DNA of 64,000 nucleotides, taken from positions 1,967,977 to 2,031,976 of the forward strand of contig NZ_JAFMSY010000001.1 in the NCBI RefSeq assembly GCF_017916455.1, read 5' to 3'. The first letter of the stretch is position 1. Every line of letters starts with the position of its first letter. The stretch is from Nocardioides xinjiangensis. GTDB taxonomy: Bacteria; Actinomycetota; Actinomycetes; Propionibacteriales; Nocardioidaceae. Of the stretch, positions 28,585 through 36,095 are shown piece after piece. The notes below the pieces were generated by a model. It worked only from the letters and a program-made list of their open reading frames with translations, was not told where the DNA came from and did no database searches. A program made the translations under genes and the position numbers.

Positions 28585-30438
28585 ATGACAGCAACGATCG
28601 ACCCGCAGACGCCCACGATGAATGACGCCGAGCCGCCGACCACCCACCAGGGCATCCTGGCCTGGGTCAGCGAGGTCGCCGAGCTCACCCAGCCCGACGC
28701 CATCCACTGGTGCACCGGCTCGGACGAGGAGTGGGAGCGGCTCACCGCGGCCCTGGAGGCGACCGGCACGTTCACCCGGCTGAACCCCGAGGTGATGCCC
28801 AACTCGTTCCACGCCGCCTCCGACCCGACCGACGTGGCACGCGTCGAGGACCGCACCTACATCTGCTCGGTCGACGAGCGCGACGCCGGTCCCACGAACA
28901 ACTGGATGGACCCGGCGAAGATGAAGGACCTCATGCGCGGGCTGTACGCCGGCTGCATGCGGGGTCGCACGATGTACGTCATCCCGTTCGTGATGGGTCA
29001 CCTCGAGGCCGAGCAGCCGATGTTCGGCGTCGAGGTCACCGACTCGGCGTACGTCACCGTCTCGATGCGCGTCATGGCCCGCATGGGCACCGACGTGCTG
29101 CGTCGCATCGAGGAGCTCGAGGCCCGGGGCGAGGACCCGAGGTGGGTGCCTGCGCTGCACTCCGTCGGGATGCCCCTCGAGCCCGGCCAGGACGACGTCG
29201 CGTGGCCGTGCAACGACACCAAGTACATCGTGCAGTTCCCCGAGGAGCGGATGATCTGGAGCTTCGGCTCCGGCTACGGCGGCAACGCGCTCCTGGGCAA
29301 GAAGTGCTACGCCCTGCGGATCGCGTCGGTCATGGCGCGCGACGAGGGCTGGCTGGCCGAGCACATGCTCATCCTCAAGCTCACCTCGCCGCAGGGCGTG
29401 ACCAAGTACGTCGCCGCGGCGTTCCCGAGCGCGTGCGGCAAGACCAACCTCGCGATGCTCAAGCCGACGATCCCCGGCTGGACGGTCGAGGCCATCGGTG
29501 ACGACATCGCCTGGATGCGCATCGGCGAGGACGGGCGGCTGTGGGCGGTCAACCCGGAGTTCGGCTTCTTCGGCGTCGCGCCGGGCACCAACGAGCACAC
29601 CAACCCGCACGCGATGGAGACCATCCGCAAGGGCAACTCGGTGTTCACCAACGTCGCGCTGACGCCCGACGGCAACGTGTGGTGGGAGGGCCTGGAGAAC
29701 ACCCCCGCCGAGGCGACCAGTTGGAAGGGCGAGCCGTGGACGCCCGAGTCGGGCGAGCTCTCCAGCCACCCCAACAGCCGCTACTGCACCCCGATCAAGC
29801 AGTGCTCGATCCTCGCCGACGAGTACGACGACCCGCGTGGCGTGCCGATCGACGCGATCCTCTTCGGCGGTCGCCGCAAGACCACGATCCCGCTGGTCAC
29901 CGAGGCCCGCGACTGGAACCACGGCACCTTCATGGGTGCCACCCTGTCCTCGGAGACCACCGCTGCGGCCGTCGGCGCGGTGGGCGTGGTGCGCCGCGAC
30001 CCCATGGCGATGCTGCCGTTCATCGGCTACAACGCCGGTGACTACTTCGGGCACTGGATCGGCATGGGCAAGGACCACGACGCCGCGAAGCTGCCGAAGA
30101 TCTTCTACGTCAACTGGTTCCGCCGCGGCGAGGACGGCGACTTCCTGTGGCCCGGCTTCGGCGAGAACAGCCGCGTGCTGAAGTGGGTCATCGAGCGCAT
30201 CGACGGGCAGGCGGCGGCGGTCGAGACGCCCATCGGCCACGTGCCGGCGCCGGGCTCCCTCGACATCGACGGCCTCGACGTCACCGAGGAGCAGCTCGCG
30301 CAGGCCCTCGCGGTGGACCCCGAGGAGTGGAGGGCCGAGATCCCGCAGATCGAGGAGTGGTTCGCCAGGTTCGGCGACGACCTGCCGGCCGTGCTCTGGA
30401 GCGAGCTCGACACCCTGAGGGCACGCCTGGACGCCTGA
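28585..30438 (+). CDS. pckG: phosphoenolpyruvate carboxykinase (GTP) (617 aa)
   Basis: Converts oxaloacetate plus GTP to PEP, CO2 and GDP, the first step of gluconeogenesis. All canonical elements are present: [13 protein letters not shown] (substrate Arg), GRTMYVIPF, the Lys pair [11 protein letters not shown] (K239, K240), LAEHMLI (metal His260), the P-loop FPSACGKTN with Cys284 and K286, GDDIAW (D306-D307), and [17 protein letters not shown] 28585 with AAGGAAAC upstream is preferred over a 30-codon longer frame that has no ribosome site. It follows the divergent paralogue at 26504-28342, with a terminator between them, so it has its own promoter. Confidence 0.96.
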   Translation: MTATIDPQTPTMNDAEPPTTHQGILAWVSEVAELTQPDAIHWCTGSDEEWERLTAALEATGTFTRLNPEVMPNSFHAASDPTDVARVEDRTYICSVDERDAGPTNNWMDPAKMKDLMRGLYAGCMRGRTMYVIPFVMGHLEAEQPMFGVEVTDSAYVTVSMRVMARMGTDVLRRIEELEARGEDPRWVPALHSVGMPLEPGQDDVAWPCNDTKYIVQFPEERMIWSFGSGYGGNALLGKKCYALRIASVMARDEGWLAEHMLILKLTSPQGVTKYVAAAFPSACGKTNLAMLKPTIPGWTVEAIGDDIAWMRIGEDGRLWAVNPEFGFFGVAPGTNEHTNPHAMETIRKGNSVFTNVALTPDGNVWWEGLENTPAEATSWKGEPWTPESGELSSHPNSRYCTPIKQCSILADEYDDPRGVPIDAILFGGRRKTTIPLVTEARDWNHGTFMGATLSSETTAAAVGAVGVVRRDPMAMLPFIGYNAGDYFGHWIGMGKDHDAAKLPKIFYVNWFRRGEDGDFLWPGFGENSRVLKWVIERIDGQAAAVETPIGHVPAPGSLDIDGLDVTEEQLAQALAVDPEEWRAEIPQIEEWFARFGDDLPAVLWSELDTLRARLDA

Positions 30439-30465
30439 CGGCTCGGTCCGTCGTCCGCCCAGCCA

Positions 30466-30499
30466 CGTGGGGAGGGGTGTGGCACCATTCCTCCCCACG
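30466..30499 (+). terminator. hairpin after pckG
   Basis: CGTGGGGAGG at 30466-30475 pairs perfectly with CCTCCCCACG at 30490-30499. It is 27 nt past the pckG stop and only 25 nt before the next ATG, so it could also act as an operator or leader structure for that regulator gene. Confidence 0.6.
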
Positions 30500-30524
30500 G
30501 GACGAGGTCTAGTGGAGGTGGGCC

Positions 30525-31523
30525 ATGCCCTTAGGGCCGCAGGAGCGCATCCTCTTCGAGGAGCAGTCGTCGCCCCTCTACGAGGAGATCGTGAGCTCCG
30601 GAGGCATCAGCCGCACCGACGAGCGCATCCTCGAGGGCGGTGAGCTGCACCGCGCGTTCGAGCTCCTCGTCGACGTCGGGCTGGTGGCCGAGGACGACGA
30701 CCAGTGGCGCGCCGTGGACCCGGCCGCCGTCCAGGCGCAGGTGGTCGCGCCGCTGGGCCAGCAGGGCGCCGAGCTGATCGCCGAGTCGGCCCACTGGGCA
30801 CAGGCCTTCAGCACCCTGACCCACGCCTGGCGCCGCTCGCCCCACGCGGTGGGCGGTCCCTTCGCGGAGATCCGGGGCCTCGCCACGATCGGCAACTTCC
30901 TCGCCTCGCTGGTGAGCGACGCCGAGGTGGAGCTGCTCACCGCCCAGCCCCAGGACCGTCGCGGGGTCAAGCAGCTCGGGGCGGCGGGCGCGCGTGAGAT
31001 CGCCGCCCTCAAGCGCGGGGTCAAGATGCGCACGCTCTACCAGCACGCCGCCCGACGCGGAGCGGACACCCGCAAGTACGTCGCCGCCGTGACGGCGGCC
31101 GGCGCCGAGGTGCGCACCCTCGACGAGTTCTTCAACCGCTTGATCGTGGTCGACCGGCGGATCGCCCTGATCCCCAGCCACGAGGGGCTGACCACGGCGA
31201 TGGTCATCAACGAGCCGTCGATGGTCGGCTACCTGGTCGACATGTTCGAGCGGCACTGGGAGCGCGCGCGGCCCTTCACCAACAGCGAGAGCTCCCTCAT
31301 GCGCGACATCGCCGCCGAGCAGCGCGCGATGACGATCCGGATGCTGCTCGAGGGTCGCGCGGATCCCGCCGGCGCCAAGCGCCTGGGCGTCAGCCCCCGC
31401 ACGTACGCCGCCTACGTGGCCGACCTCAAGAACGAGTTCGAGGTCGAGACGCGCTTCCAGCTCGGCTACGAGATGGGCAAGCGCGGCATCTCGGGGCGCG
31501 AGGACGACGAGCCGGCTCGCTGA
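30525..31523 (+). CDS. LuxR/TrmB-like transcriptional regulator with PLD-like central domain (332 aa)
   Basis: Three parts can be seen. The N-terminal about 75 residues resemble a winged helix (ISRTDERILEGGELHRAFELL). The central part, residues 115-245, includes FLASLVSDAEVELLTAQPQ, RGVKMRTLYQH and FNRLIVVDRRIALIPS, like the phospholipase-D-fold sensor of TrmB/HTH regulators. The C-terminal 265-320 is a LuxR-like HTH (IRMLLEGRADPAGAKRLGVS, PRTYAAYVADLKNEF). ATG 30525 has GGAGGTGGGCC before it. It converges with the gene for a small exported repeat peptide; by analogy with other regulator-peptide pairs, it is a candidate receptor. Confidence 0.7.
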   Translation: MPLGPQERILFEEQSSPLYEEIVSSGGISRTDERILEGGELHRAFELLVDVGLVAEDDDQWRAVDPAAVQAQVVAPLGQQGAELIAESAHWAQAFSTLTHAWRRSPHAVGGPFAEIRGLATIGNFLASLVSDAEVELLTAQPQDRRGVKQLGAAGAREIAALKRGVKMRTLYQHAARRGADTRKYVAAVTAAGAEVRTLDEFFNRLIVVDRRIALIPSHEGLTTAMVINEPSMVGYLVDMFERHWERARPFTNSESSLMRDIAAEQRAMTIRMLLEGRADPAGAKRLGVSPRTYAAYVADLKNEFEVETRFQLGYEMGKRGISGREDDEPAR

Positions 31524-31575
31524 ACCGAGCGCGCCCGTGCGTGCCGGAGCAGGTCCCTCGAGCCGGGACAGAGAC

Positions 31576-31606
31576 GAGGGCAGCACCTCGGTGAAGTGCT
31601 GCCCTC
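31576..31606. terminator. bidirectional hairpin between regulator and peptide genes
   Basis: GAGGGCAGCAC at 31576-31586 pairs perfectly with GTGCTGCCCTC at 31596-31606 across 9 nt. It lies between the convergent regulator (stop 31523) and the minus-strand peptide gene (stop 31715), so it can end both transcripts. Confidence 0.85.
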
Positions 31607-31714
31607 GGTGCCGGGACGGGCCTGTGGGGGAGGCCGTCGGACCAGAACTCGTGGGGGGTTGAGGGGTCCGTGTCCCAGCTCTCTTGCTACGTGCCCATCA
31701 TGGCACGGCTCGTG

Positions 31715-31885
31715 TCAGCGGGGGGCCTTGATCTTTCCCCCCCAGGTGGTGTCGATGCTCGTGGGGGCCTTGGCTTTTCCGCCCCACGTGGTGTCTGCGT
31801 TGGCAGGGCCGGCCCCGATGCCGACGACTCCGAAACCGAGGACTGCCACGATGGCAGCGGCGGCGATGCGGCGTACTGGGGTCAT
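31715..31885 (-). CDS. predicted exported peptide with duplicated DTTWGGKxKAP motif (56 aa)
   Basis: ATG at 31885-31883 is preceded by GAGGTGAA, a good Shine-Dalgarno 5 nt away, and the frame ends with TGA at 31715. The 56-residue product has a textbook signal peptide: MTPVRR, an Ala/Val/Gly hydrophobic core, and a PANA cleavage site after residue 30. The predicted mature 26-mer is two 11-residue repeats, DTTWGGKAKAP (31-41) and DTTWGGKIKAP (45-55), joined by TSI and closed by Arg. The repeats are conserved in protein but differ in codons. I know no described family. A secreted signalling or surface peptide is the favoured hypothesis; the neighbouring LuxR/TrmB-like regulator may sense it. 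Confidence 0.75.
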   Translation of the reverse strand: MTPVRRIAAAAIVAVLGFGVVGIGAGPANADTTWGGKAKAPTSIDTTWGGKIKAPR

Positions 31886-31946
31886 TGCTCTTCACCTCGA
31901 ATATCACGTGTCACAGGGGGATGACCGGACCATTCTCTCCCACCGT

Positions 31947-31968
31947 CCGCGAGGACGTCCCCTCGCGG
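31947..31968. promoter_or_regulatory. 8-bp hairpin in the leader of the peptide gene
   Basis: CCGCGAGG at 31947-31954 pairs with CCTCGCGG at 31961-31968. On the minus strand it lies between the TTGCAGG sites and the peptide ATG, so it may be a 5' UTR structure or a DNA dyad. Confidence 0.4.
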
Positions 31969-31971
31969 CGG

Positions 31972-32002
31972 TTGCAGGTCTGTGCATTGCAGGATCCTGC
32001 AA
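31972..32002. promoter_or_regulatory. operator cluster: 16-bp perfect palindrome plus a direct half-site
   Basis: TTGCAGGATCCTGCAA at 31987-32002 is a perfect 16-bp palindrome. A further half-site TTGCAGG lies at 31972-31978, in phase 15 bp away. The cluster is about 100 nt upstream of the start of the exported-peptide gene and between it and tRNA-Ser. Three copies of one 7-bp half-site in 31 bp strongly suggest a dimeric or cooperative DNA-binding protein; the LuxR/TrmB-like regulator nearby is the obvious candidate. Confidence 0.6.
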
Positions 32003-32027
32003 GAAGGTAACGGACGGCGCACGCGAA

Positions 32028-32052
32028 CGGCCCCCTCTGAAAGAGGGGGCCG
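32028..32052 (-). terminator. terminator of tRNA-Ser(GCT)
   Basis: CGGCCCCCTCT at 32028-32038 pairs perfectly with AGAGGGGGCCG at 32042-32052 around a GAA loop, 5 nt past the 3' end of the minus-strand tRNA. Confidence 0.85.
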
Positions 32053-32057
32053 ATCGG

Positions 32058-32148
32058 CGGAGGCGGAGGGATTTGAACCCTCGATGGGGTTTTAGCCCCA
32101 AACCCGCTTAGCAGGCGGGCGCCATAGACCGGACTAGGCGACGCCTCC
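32058..32148 (-). tRNA. tRNA-Ser (anticodon GCT)
   Basis: A 91-nt class II tRNA: acceptor GGAGGCG/CGCCTCC, anticodon loop CTGCTAA within the stem CCCGC/GCGGG, long variable arm, T arm GGTTCAAATCC, discriminator G. It reads AGC and AGU. Confidence 0.95.
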
Positions 32149-32211
32149 ATGCCCGACCGGGGCCGGGCGCACAGAAGGTTACAAGGATCGACGCTCCCGC
32201 GCCGAATCAGG

Positions 32212-32673
32212 TCACCACTTGCGGAGGCCGTGCCCGCGCTGGAGGTGGTCCTGGACGTCTCGGACGAAGGCCTCGCGGTCGATGGCGAGCACCTCGACCG
32301 GGATGGTGGTCGTCCGGCCGTCGCGCAGGCGCAGCACGACCACGGGCGAGCCGGCGACGGTGGTGGTGACCGCGTCCTCGACGTCGCGCCAGCGGGCCGA
32401 GGCGACACCCACGCCGCGGACCCACTGCACGCGGTAGCCCTCCTCGGTCAGCCGGACGACCCAGCCCTTCTGCCGCCAGGTCCACCATGCAGCGAGCAGG
32501 AGCAGAAAGGTCAGCACGACCGGCACGAGCAGGAAGACGGTGTGCAGGTCGGCGACGGCGATCACCACGGTGCTGACGAGGATCAGCACGGCCACCGCGC
32601 ACAGCACGACGCCCAGCAGGCGCGCCGCGACGGCGGGGGCGAGGCGGTGGACGGTGGCAGTGTCGGTCGGCAC
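32212..32673 (-). CDS. membrane protein with PH-like cytoplasmic domain (153 aa)
   Basis: Two membrane helices lie near residues 18-35 and 40-62 (AARLLGVVLCAVAVLILVS, then a VFLLVPVVLTFLLLLAAWW-like stretch), followed by a soluble beta-rich segment (GWVVRLTEEGYRVQWVRGVG, ARWRDVEDA, VVVLRLRDGRTTTIPVEVL). The order of two helices then a PH-like fold is common in small actinobacterial proteins of unknown function (bacterial PH-domain class). GTG 32673 is chosen because GGTGGAA precedes it; the longer open frame runs back through the tRNA-Ser gene and is not credible. Confidence 0.65.
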   Translation of the reverse strand: MPTDTATVHRLAPAVAARLLGVVLCAVAVLILVSTVVIAVADLHTVFLLVPVVLTFLLLLAAWWTWRQKGWVVRLTEEGYRVQWVRGVGVASARWRDVEDAVTTTVAGSPVVVLRLRDGRTTTIPVEVLAIDREAFVRDVQDHLQRGHGLRKW

Positions 32674-32788
32674 GCTCGAATTCCACCACGGGAGCGACGT
32701 ACGCCCCGCGCTCGGGTCGGCCGGCCGGCTCCCCCGCCGGACCGGTTGGGTAGAGTCCGGCGGTGTGCGGCGCCGCGGCGTGGCACGA

Positions 32789-32873
32789 GGAGGGGTGCCG
32801 GAGCGGCCGATCGGAACCGCCTTGAAAGCGGTCGTAGGGAGACCTACCGCGGGTTCGAATCCCGCCCCCTCTG
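32789..32873 (+). tRNA. tRNA-Ser (anticodon TGA)
   Basis: An 85-nt class II tRNA: acceptor GGAGGGG/CCCCTCT (first pair G-U), anticodon stem CCGCC/AGCGG region with loop CTTGAAA (anticodon TGA), long variable arm GTAGGGAGACCTAC, T arm GCGGGTTCGAATCCCGC, discriminator G. A TAGAGT box at 32751-32756 is a likely -10. Confidence 0.93.
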
Positions 32874-32912
32874 CGGATGCGAGCGGAGCGAAGCCTCCGC
32901 TGAGGCCCCGTG

Positions 32913-33103
32913 CGTCATACGAAGCGGGACGTATAGGTGCCGGTCGGTATGGCGCAGGGCGGCCCAACCGGCGGTGGCGCCTTCTGCGTCATACGGAACG
33001 GGACGTATGGGTGCGGCTCGGTATGACACAGCGCGGCCCGAGCGTCGGCCCGAGCTCCGTACGTCATACGGAGCGGGACGTATAGGTGCGGATCGGTATG
33101 ACG
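32913..33103 (+). repeat. array of three 42-bp dyad repeats, period about 75 bp
   Basis: Units lie at 32913-32954, 32987-33028 and 33062-33103. Each starts CGTCATACG, has a conserved core CGGGACGTAT(A/G)GGTGC and ends in CGGTATGRC, so the ends form a hairpin stem (GTCATAC pairing with GTATGAC). The gaps between units are GC-rich. The array fills the space between tRNA-Ser and the 3' end of the hydrolase-like gene. Four more units of the same family lie at 40181-40434 in the same orientation. No gene fits this interval. Confidence 0.85.
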
Positions 33104-33161
33104 CAGAGCGGCGGCGGCAGCGAGGCGCGGGCGAGCCGCAGCGGCGAGAAGGCGAGGGGCG

Positions 33162-34514
33162 TCAGCCGGCGAGGAAGCCGAGGTCCTGCATCCGGCCGAT
33201 CTCCGCCCGCAGCTCGGGATGCTCGGCGCTGTCGGCGGCCCGGGCGCCGGCGAGGTACAGCGGCGTGCCGTCGGCGCCGCTGCCGTCGAAGACCACCGTG
33301 AGCCGGTTGGCGGCCGACGCGTTGATCAGCGAGCCGAGCAGCGCCACCGGATCGGAGCGGTCCTCCAGCGAGAGCACGCGGGTGGACTCGGGGATCCGCG
33401 GCACCTGCGCCGACGGGGCGCCGGCCGTGACGACCTGGTCGACGACGAAGCGCGACGAGCCGGCGGTCGCCGCGATCTCGGCAGCGATCGTCCCCCCGGA
33501 GGCGGACCCCACCAGCATCACGCGGGCGTCGTCGTCGGTGACGGCCTTCTCGATCGCACGGATCACCTGGCCGACAGCGGTGGTCGGATCGGCTCCCACG
33601 AGGCGCAGCCGGCCGGACTCGTTGCCGAGCGGGCCCGGCAAGTAGGCGATGTAGCGGCCGGCGCCCACCCGCTGCACGCTGACCCTGCGGTCCTCGGCGA
33701 GCAGGTTGCCGATCAGCTCCTCGAGCGAGCGCGGGGCGTCGCCCGCCGACGTACCGGCCTCGGTCCCCGGCTCTTCGACCACGACGAAGGAGCCCGCGGA
33801 GTCGCGGAACGCGGAGACCGCGTCGGTGGGGAACGAGTCCACACCGATCGCGCGGAGCCCGCCGCGGGCGGCATGGGAGCCCCGGTCGGAGCCGAGCACG
33901 CCGGCGGTGAGCAGCGAGCGCATGTGGAGGCCGTCGAGCAGCCCGCCGCCACCGGACAGGTGATCCATGAGATCGGGGTTGTTCTCGGCGAGCTCGCTGA
34001 GGTACGCCGTCACGCCGTCGCGGTCGAGGGTGTCGGTCTCGATGAGCCCGGCGCTCACGATGGCGCCGCCGAGGGCGACCTCGGGTGCGAGGTAGCCGAT
34101 GGCGCGGCCCGCAATGGAGCCGAGCGTCTTGTAGGCGGCCTGCTGCAGCTCGTCGATCCAGCGGTAGGTCAGCACCGTGGCGCGTACGACGAGGGCGTCG
34201 GCGTCGAGCTCGACCGACCGGGTCAGCAGGCCGTGCTTGCCCGTGGTAGCGGCGCGGACGTCGTCCTCCGCCTGCGCCCAGGTGGCCCGGGACAGCTCAC
34301 CGGTGTCGACCACGTCGTCGTCGGCGAGGATCTCGGTCCCGAGGCACGCGCGGGTGCGCATCTCGTTGCCCGCGGCGTCGAACAGGTCCGCCAGGGCGAG
34401 CATCCGGTCGTACTTGTCGGCGGCGACGGACGCCGAGGAGTCGGCCGTCGGCCCGGCGGGCTGACCCGCGTGCGAGCCGGCGCCATGGGCGCGGAGGTCG
34501 TCGAGGTCGCTCAT
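33162..34514 (-). CDS. ESX-associated hypothetical protein with alpha/beta-hydrolase-like C-terminus (450 aa)
   Basis: No certain family. The N-terminal half is helical (YDRMLALADLFDAAGNEMR, then a WAQAEDDVRAA segment), reminiscent of WXG/LXG-type N-terminal domains. The C-terminal half shows alternating strands and helices with VMLVGSASGGTIAAEIA, a nucleophile-elbow-like S-x-S-x-G, and VVDQVVTAGAPSAQVPRIP, as in alpha/beta hydrolases that follow type VII leader domains. It is the third gene of a minus-strand operon after a WXG-like and an EspG-like gene, so it may be a secreted or surface effector of the ESX system. Whether it is active is open. Confidence 0.5.
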   Translation of the reverse strand: MSDLDDLRAHGAGSHAGQPAGPTADSSASVAADKYDRMLALADLFDAAGNEMRTRACLGTEILADDDVVDTGELSRATWAQAEDDVRAATTGKHGLLTRSVELDADALVVRATVLTYRWIDELQQAAYKTLGSIAGRAIGYLAPEVALGGAIVSAGLIETDTLDRDGVTAYLSELAENNPDLMDHLSGGGGLLDGLHMRSLLTAGVLGSDRGSHAARGGLRAIGVDSFPTDAVSAFRDSAGSFVVVEEPGTEAGTSAGDAPRSLEELIGNLLAEDRRVSVQRVGAGRYIAYLPGPLGNESGRLRLVGADPTTAVGQVIRAIEKAVTDDDARVMLVGSASGGTIAAEIAATAGSSRFVVDQVVTAGAPSAQVPRIPESTRVLSLEDRSDPVALLGSLINASAANRLTVVFDGSGADGTPLYLAGARAADSAEHPELRAEIGRMQDLGFLAG

Positions 34515-34515
34515 C

Positions 34516-35463
34516 TCACGCCACGTCCTCTCGGAGGGCGACCTGCGCCAGGACCGGGGCCAGCTCGGTGGCGAGGTCGTCGGGGTCGACGCGAGCGACG
34601 GCCACGCGCGCCCCGTCGTCGTGGCGGGGGGTCAGCGAGTGCCAGCCGTCCCCGAGCAGCACCCACGACACCACGCCGACCGACGTGGTCGCCCGCTCGG
34701 ACACCTCGGCCGCCAGGATGCGCATGCGGCCGCGGCTCTCAGTGTGCACCGCGGAGACGGCAGCCGCCGCCTCCGCGTCGCCGAGCTCGGCGCCGTCGGC
34801 GAGGACCGAGCCGCCCGACTGGCCCACGAGCACCGGGACGAGGTCGGCGCGGCCGGCCCGCAGCGCCTCGCCGACGGTGTCGGCCAGGGCGTAGGGGACG
34901 TCGAGGAGCGCCGGCACCTGCGAGGCGCCGAGGGGCAGGTCCTCCGGCGGCGCGGTCACGCGGGCCAGCTCGGTGGTCCACTGGTCGACGGGGAACCACG
35001 CCAGCTCGAAGACGACGCCGTCGCAGGTCGACAGGCTCGCGACCGCCTGGCCGGACTGGCGGTGCCACGCCTTGACCTGCGCCTGGCCGGCGGCGACGTC
35101 GATGTCGAGGGCGAGGCGGGGGGTGGCGAGGAGGCCGACCGCCCCGACGAGGCCGGGGTCGGCGCCCTCGTCGGTGACCAGCCCGCGCCGCCGGAGGGTG
35201 TCCTCCGGGTCGTGCAGGGTGGCGAGCGCGTCGGCGTAGGCGGAGTCCTCGACCGAGCCGAGGCTCCGGCCGAGCCGCCCCGAGAGGGTGCTCGCGTCGG
35301 AGCGCGCGGCGTCCTCCGCAGCGAGGTAGAAGGGCAGCGGTGCGCCGCCCGCGAGGTCGGCGACCAGCCGGAGCTCGGGCAGGGTCAGCGCGAGCCTGCG
35401 GGCCATGCCGTCGAGAAGACTGGTGGGCGGCGGGGGAGGCGCGGTCAGGTCGATGGTCACCAT
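34516..35463 (-). CDS. EspG-like ESX-associated protein, tentative (315 aa)
   Basis: The layout (N-terminal TLPELRLVADLAGG, central alternating beta strands such as VVFELAWFPVDQWTTELARV, and a closing amphipathic helix DPDDLATELAPVLAQVAL) resembles EspG, the cytosolic chaperone that binds WXG/PE-PPE type substrates. Similarity is by pattern only. It starts 1 nt after the stop of a WXG-like gene and ends 1 nt before the ATG of the hydrolase-like gene, so all three are one operon. Alternative: an unrelated conserved actinobacterial protein. Confidence 0.4.
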   Translation of the reverse strand: MVTIDLTAPPPPPTSLLDGMARRLALTLPELRLVADLAGGAPLPFYLAAEDAARSDASTLSGRLGRSLGSVEDSAYADALATLHDPEDTLRRRGLVTDEGADPGLVGAVGLLATPRLALDIDVAAGQAQVKAWHRQSGQAVASLSTCDGVVFELAWFPVDQWTTELARVTAPPEDLPLGASQVPALLDVPYALADTVGEALRAGRADLVPVLVGQSGGSVLADGAELGDAEAAAAVSAVHTESRGRMRILAAEVSERATTSVGVVSWVLLGDGWHSLTPRHDDGARVAVARVDPDDLATELAPVLAQVALREDVA

Positions 35464-35464
35464 G

Positions 35465-35887
35465 TCAGAGCCCCGGGAGTGTGACGGTCAGCCAGTCCTT
35501 GTGGCCGGCGGGCGGCGGGTCGAAGGCCAGGAGGACGGCGTCGGTGTCGTCGGGTGTCGCTCCCTCGCCGGCCTCGCTGAGGCGAGTGCGCGCGTCCTCC
35601 ACGAGCGTGGTGGCCTTGCGGGAGCGGAGCTCGATCGCGTCCTTGAGCGTGTCGACCTCGGCGAGGTGCCGCGCGAGGGACTCCGCGGCGGTCTCGTGGT
35701 GCGCGGCGGCGACGCGGAGGTGGGTGGCACGCTCCTTGATGCGCTCGCGCATCGCATCCGCCGCCTTGCCGTGCCACGGCACGGCCTCCGCCTGGGACAC
35801 GAGGCGGGCGGCGAGGGCCCGGATGTCGCCACCCTGCTCGCGGAGCTGCGCCACGCGCCTGCGGCCCGCGGCGGTGTCGCCGTACAT
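35465..35887 (-). CDS. WXG100-like protein (140 aa)
   Basis: Helix-turn-helix hairpin with the turn AVPWHGKAADAMRERI, where W38-H39-G40 is a WXG motif, flanked by long charged helices (RRRVAQLREQGGDIRALAAR; ATHLRVAAAHHETAAESLAR). About 45 extra residues follow the usual WXG100 length. No C-terminal YxxxD/E was found. It starts the operon with the EspG-like and hydrolase-like genes, with AAAGGGTG as ribosome site. It is probably a type VII secretion substrate or the partner of the protein encoded two genes downstream. Confidence 0.6.
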   Translation of the reverse strand: MYGDTAAGRRRVAQLREQGGDIRALAARLVSQAEAVPWHGKAADAMRERIKERATHLRVAAAHHETAAESLARHLAEVDTLKDAIELRSRKATTLVEDARTRLSEAGEGATPDDTDAVLLAFDPPPAGHKDWLTVTLPGL

Positions 35888-36095
35888 CGATCACACCCTT
35901 TCGTCCGTCCACGCCTACCCACCGGGACGCACGTCAAACGCCCTCCGCCCCGGCTGATTGTGCCGCAGGTCCCGCCCGCGGTGCTGCCTCCACGCTGGTG
36001 CGGCGACGGGTCGGCGGGGCGTGGGACGCGGCGTCCCGGGGGGTCGCCGGCCGATAGGATCGGGCCCGCCCCGACCGTCACGACACGAGGTGTGC

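Noticed and set aside
31596..32111. Plus-strand 171-codon ORF over the peptide gene region
   Set aside because: It crosses a terminator, the operator and tRNA-Ser on the other strand; the minus-strand peptide gene explains the region better.
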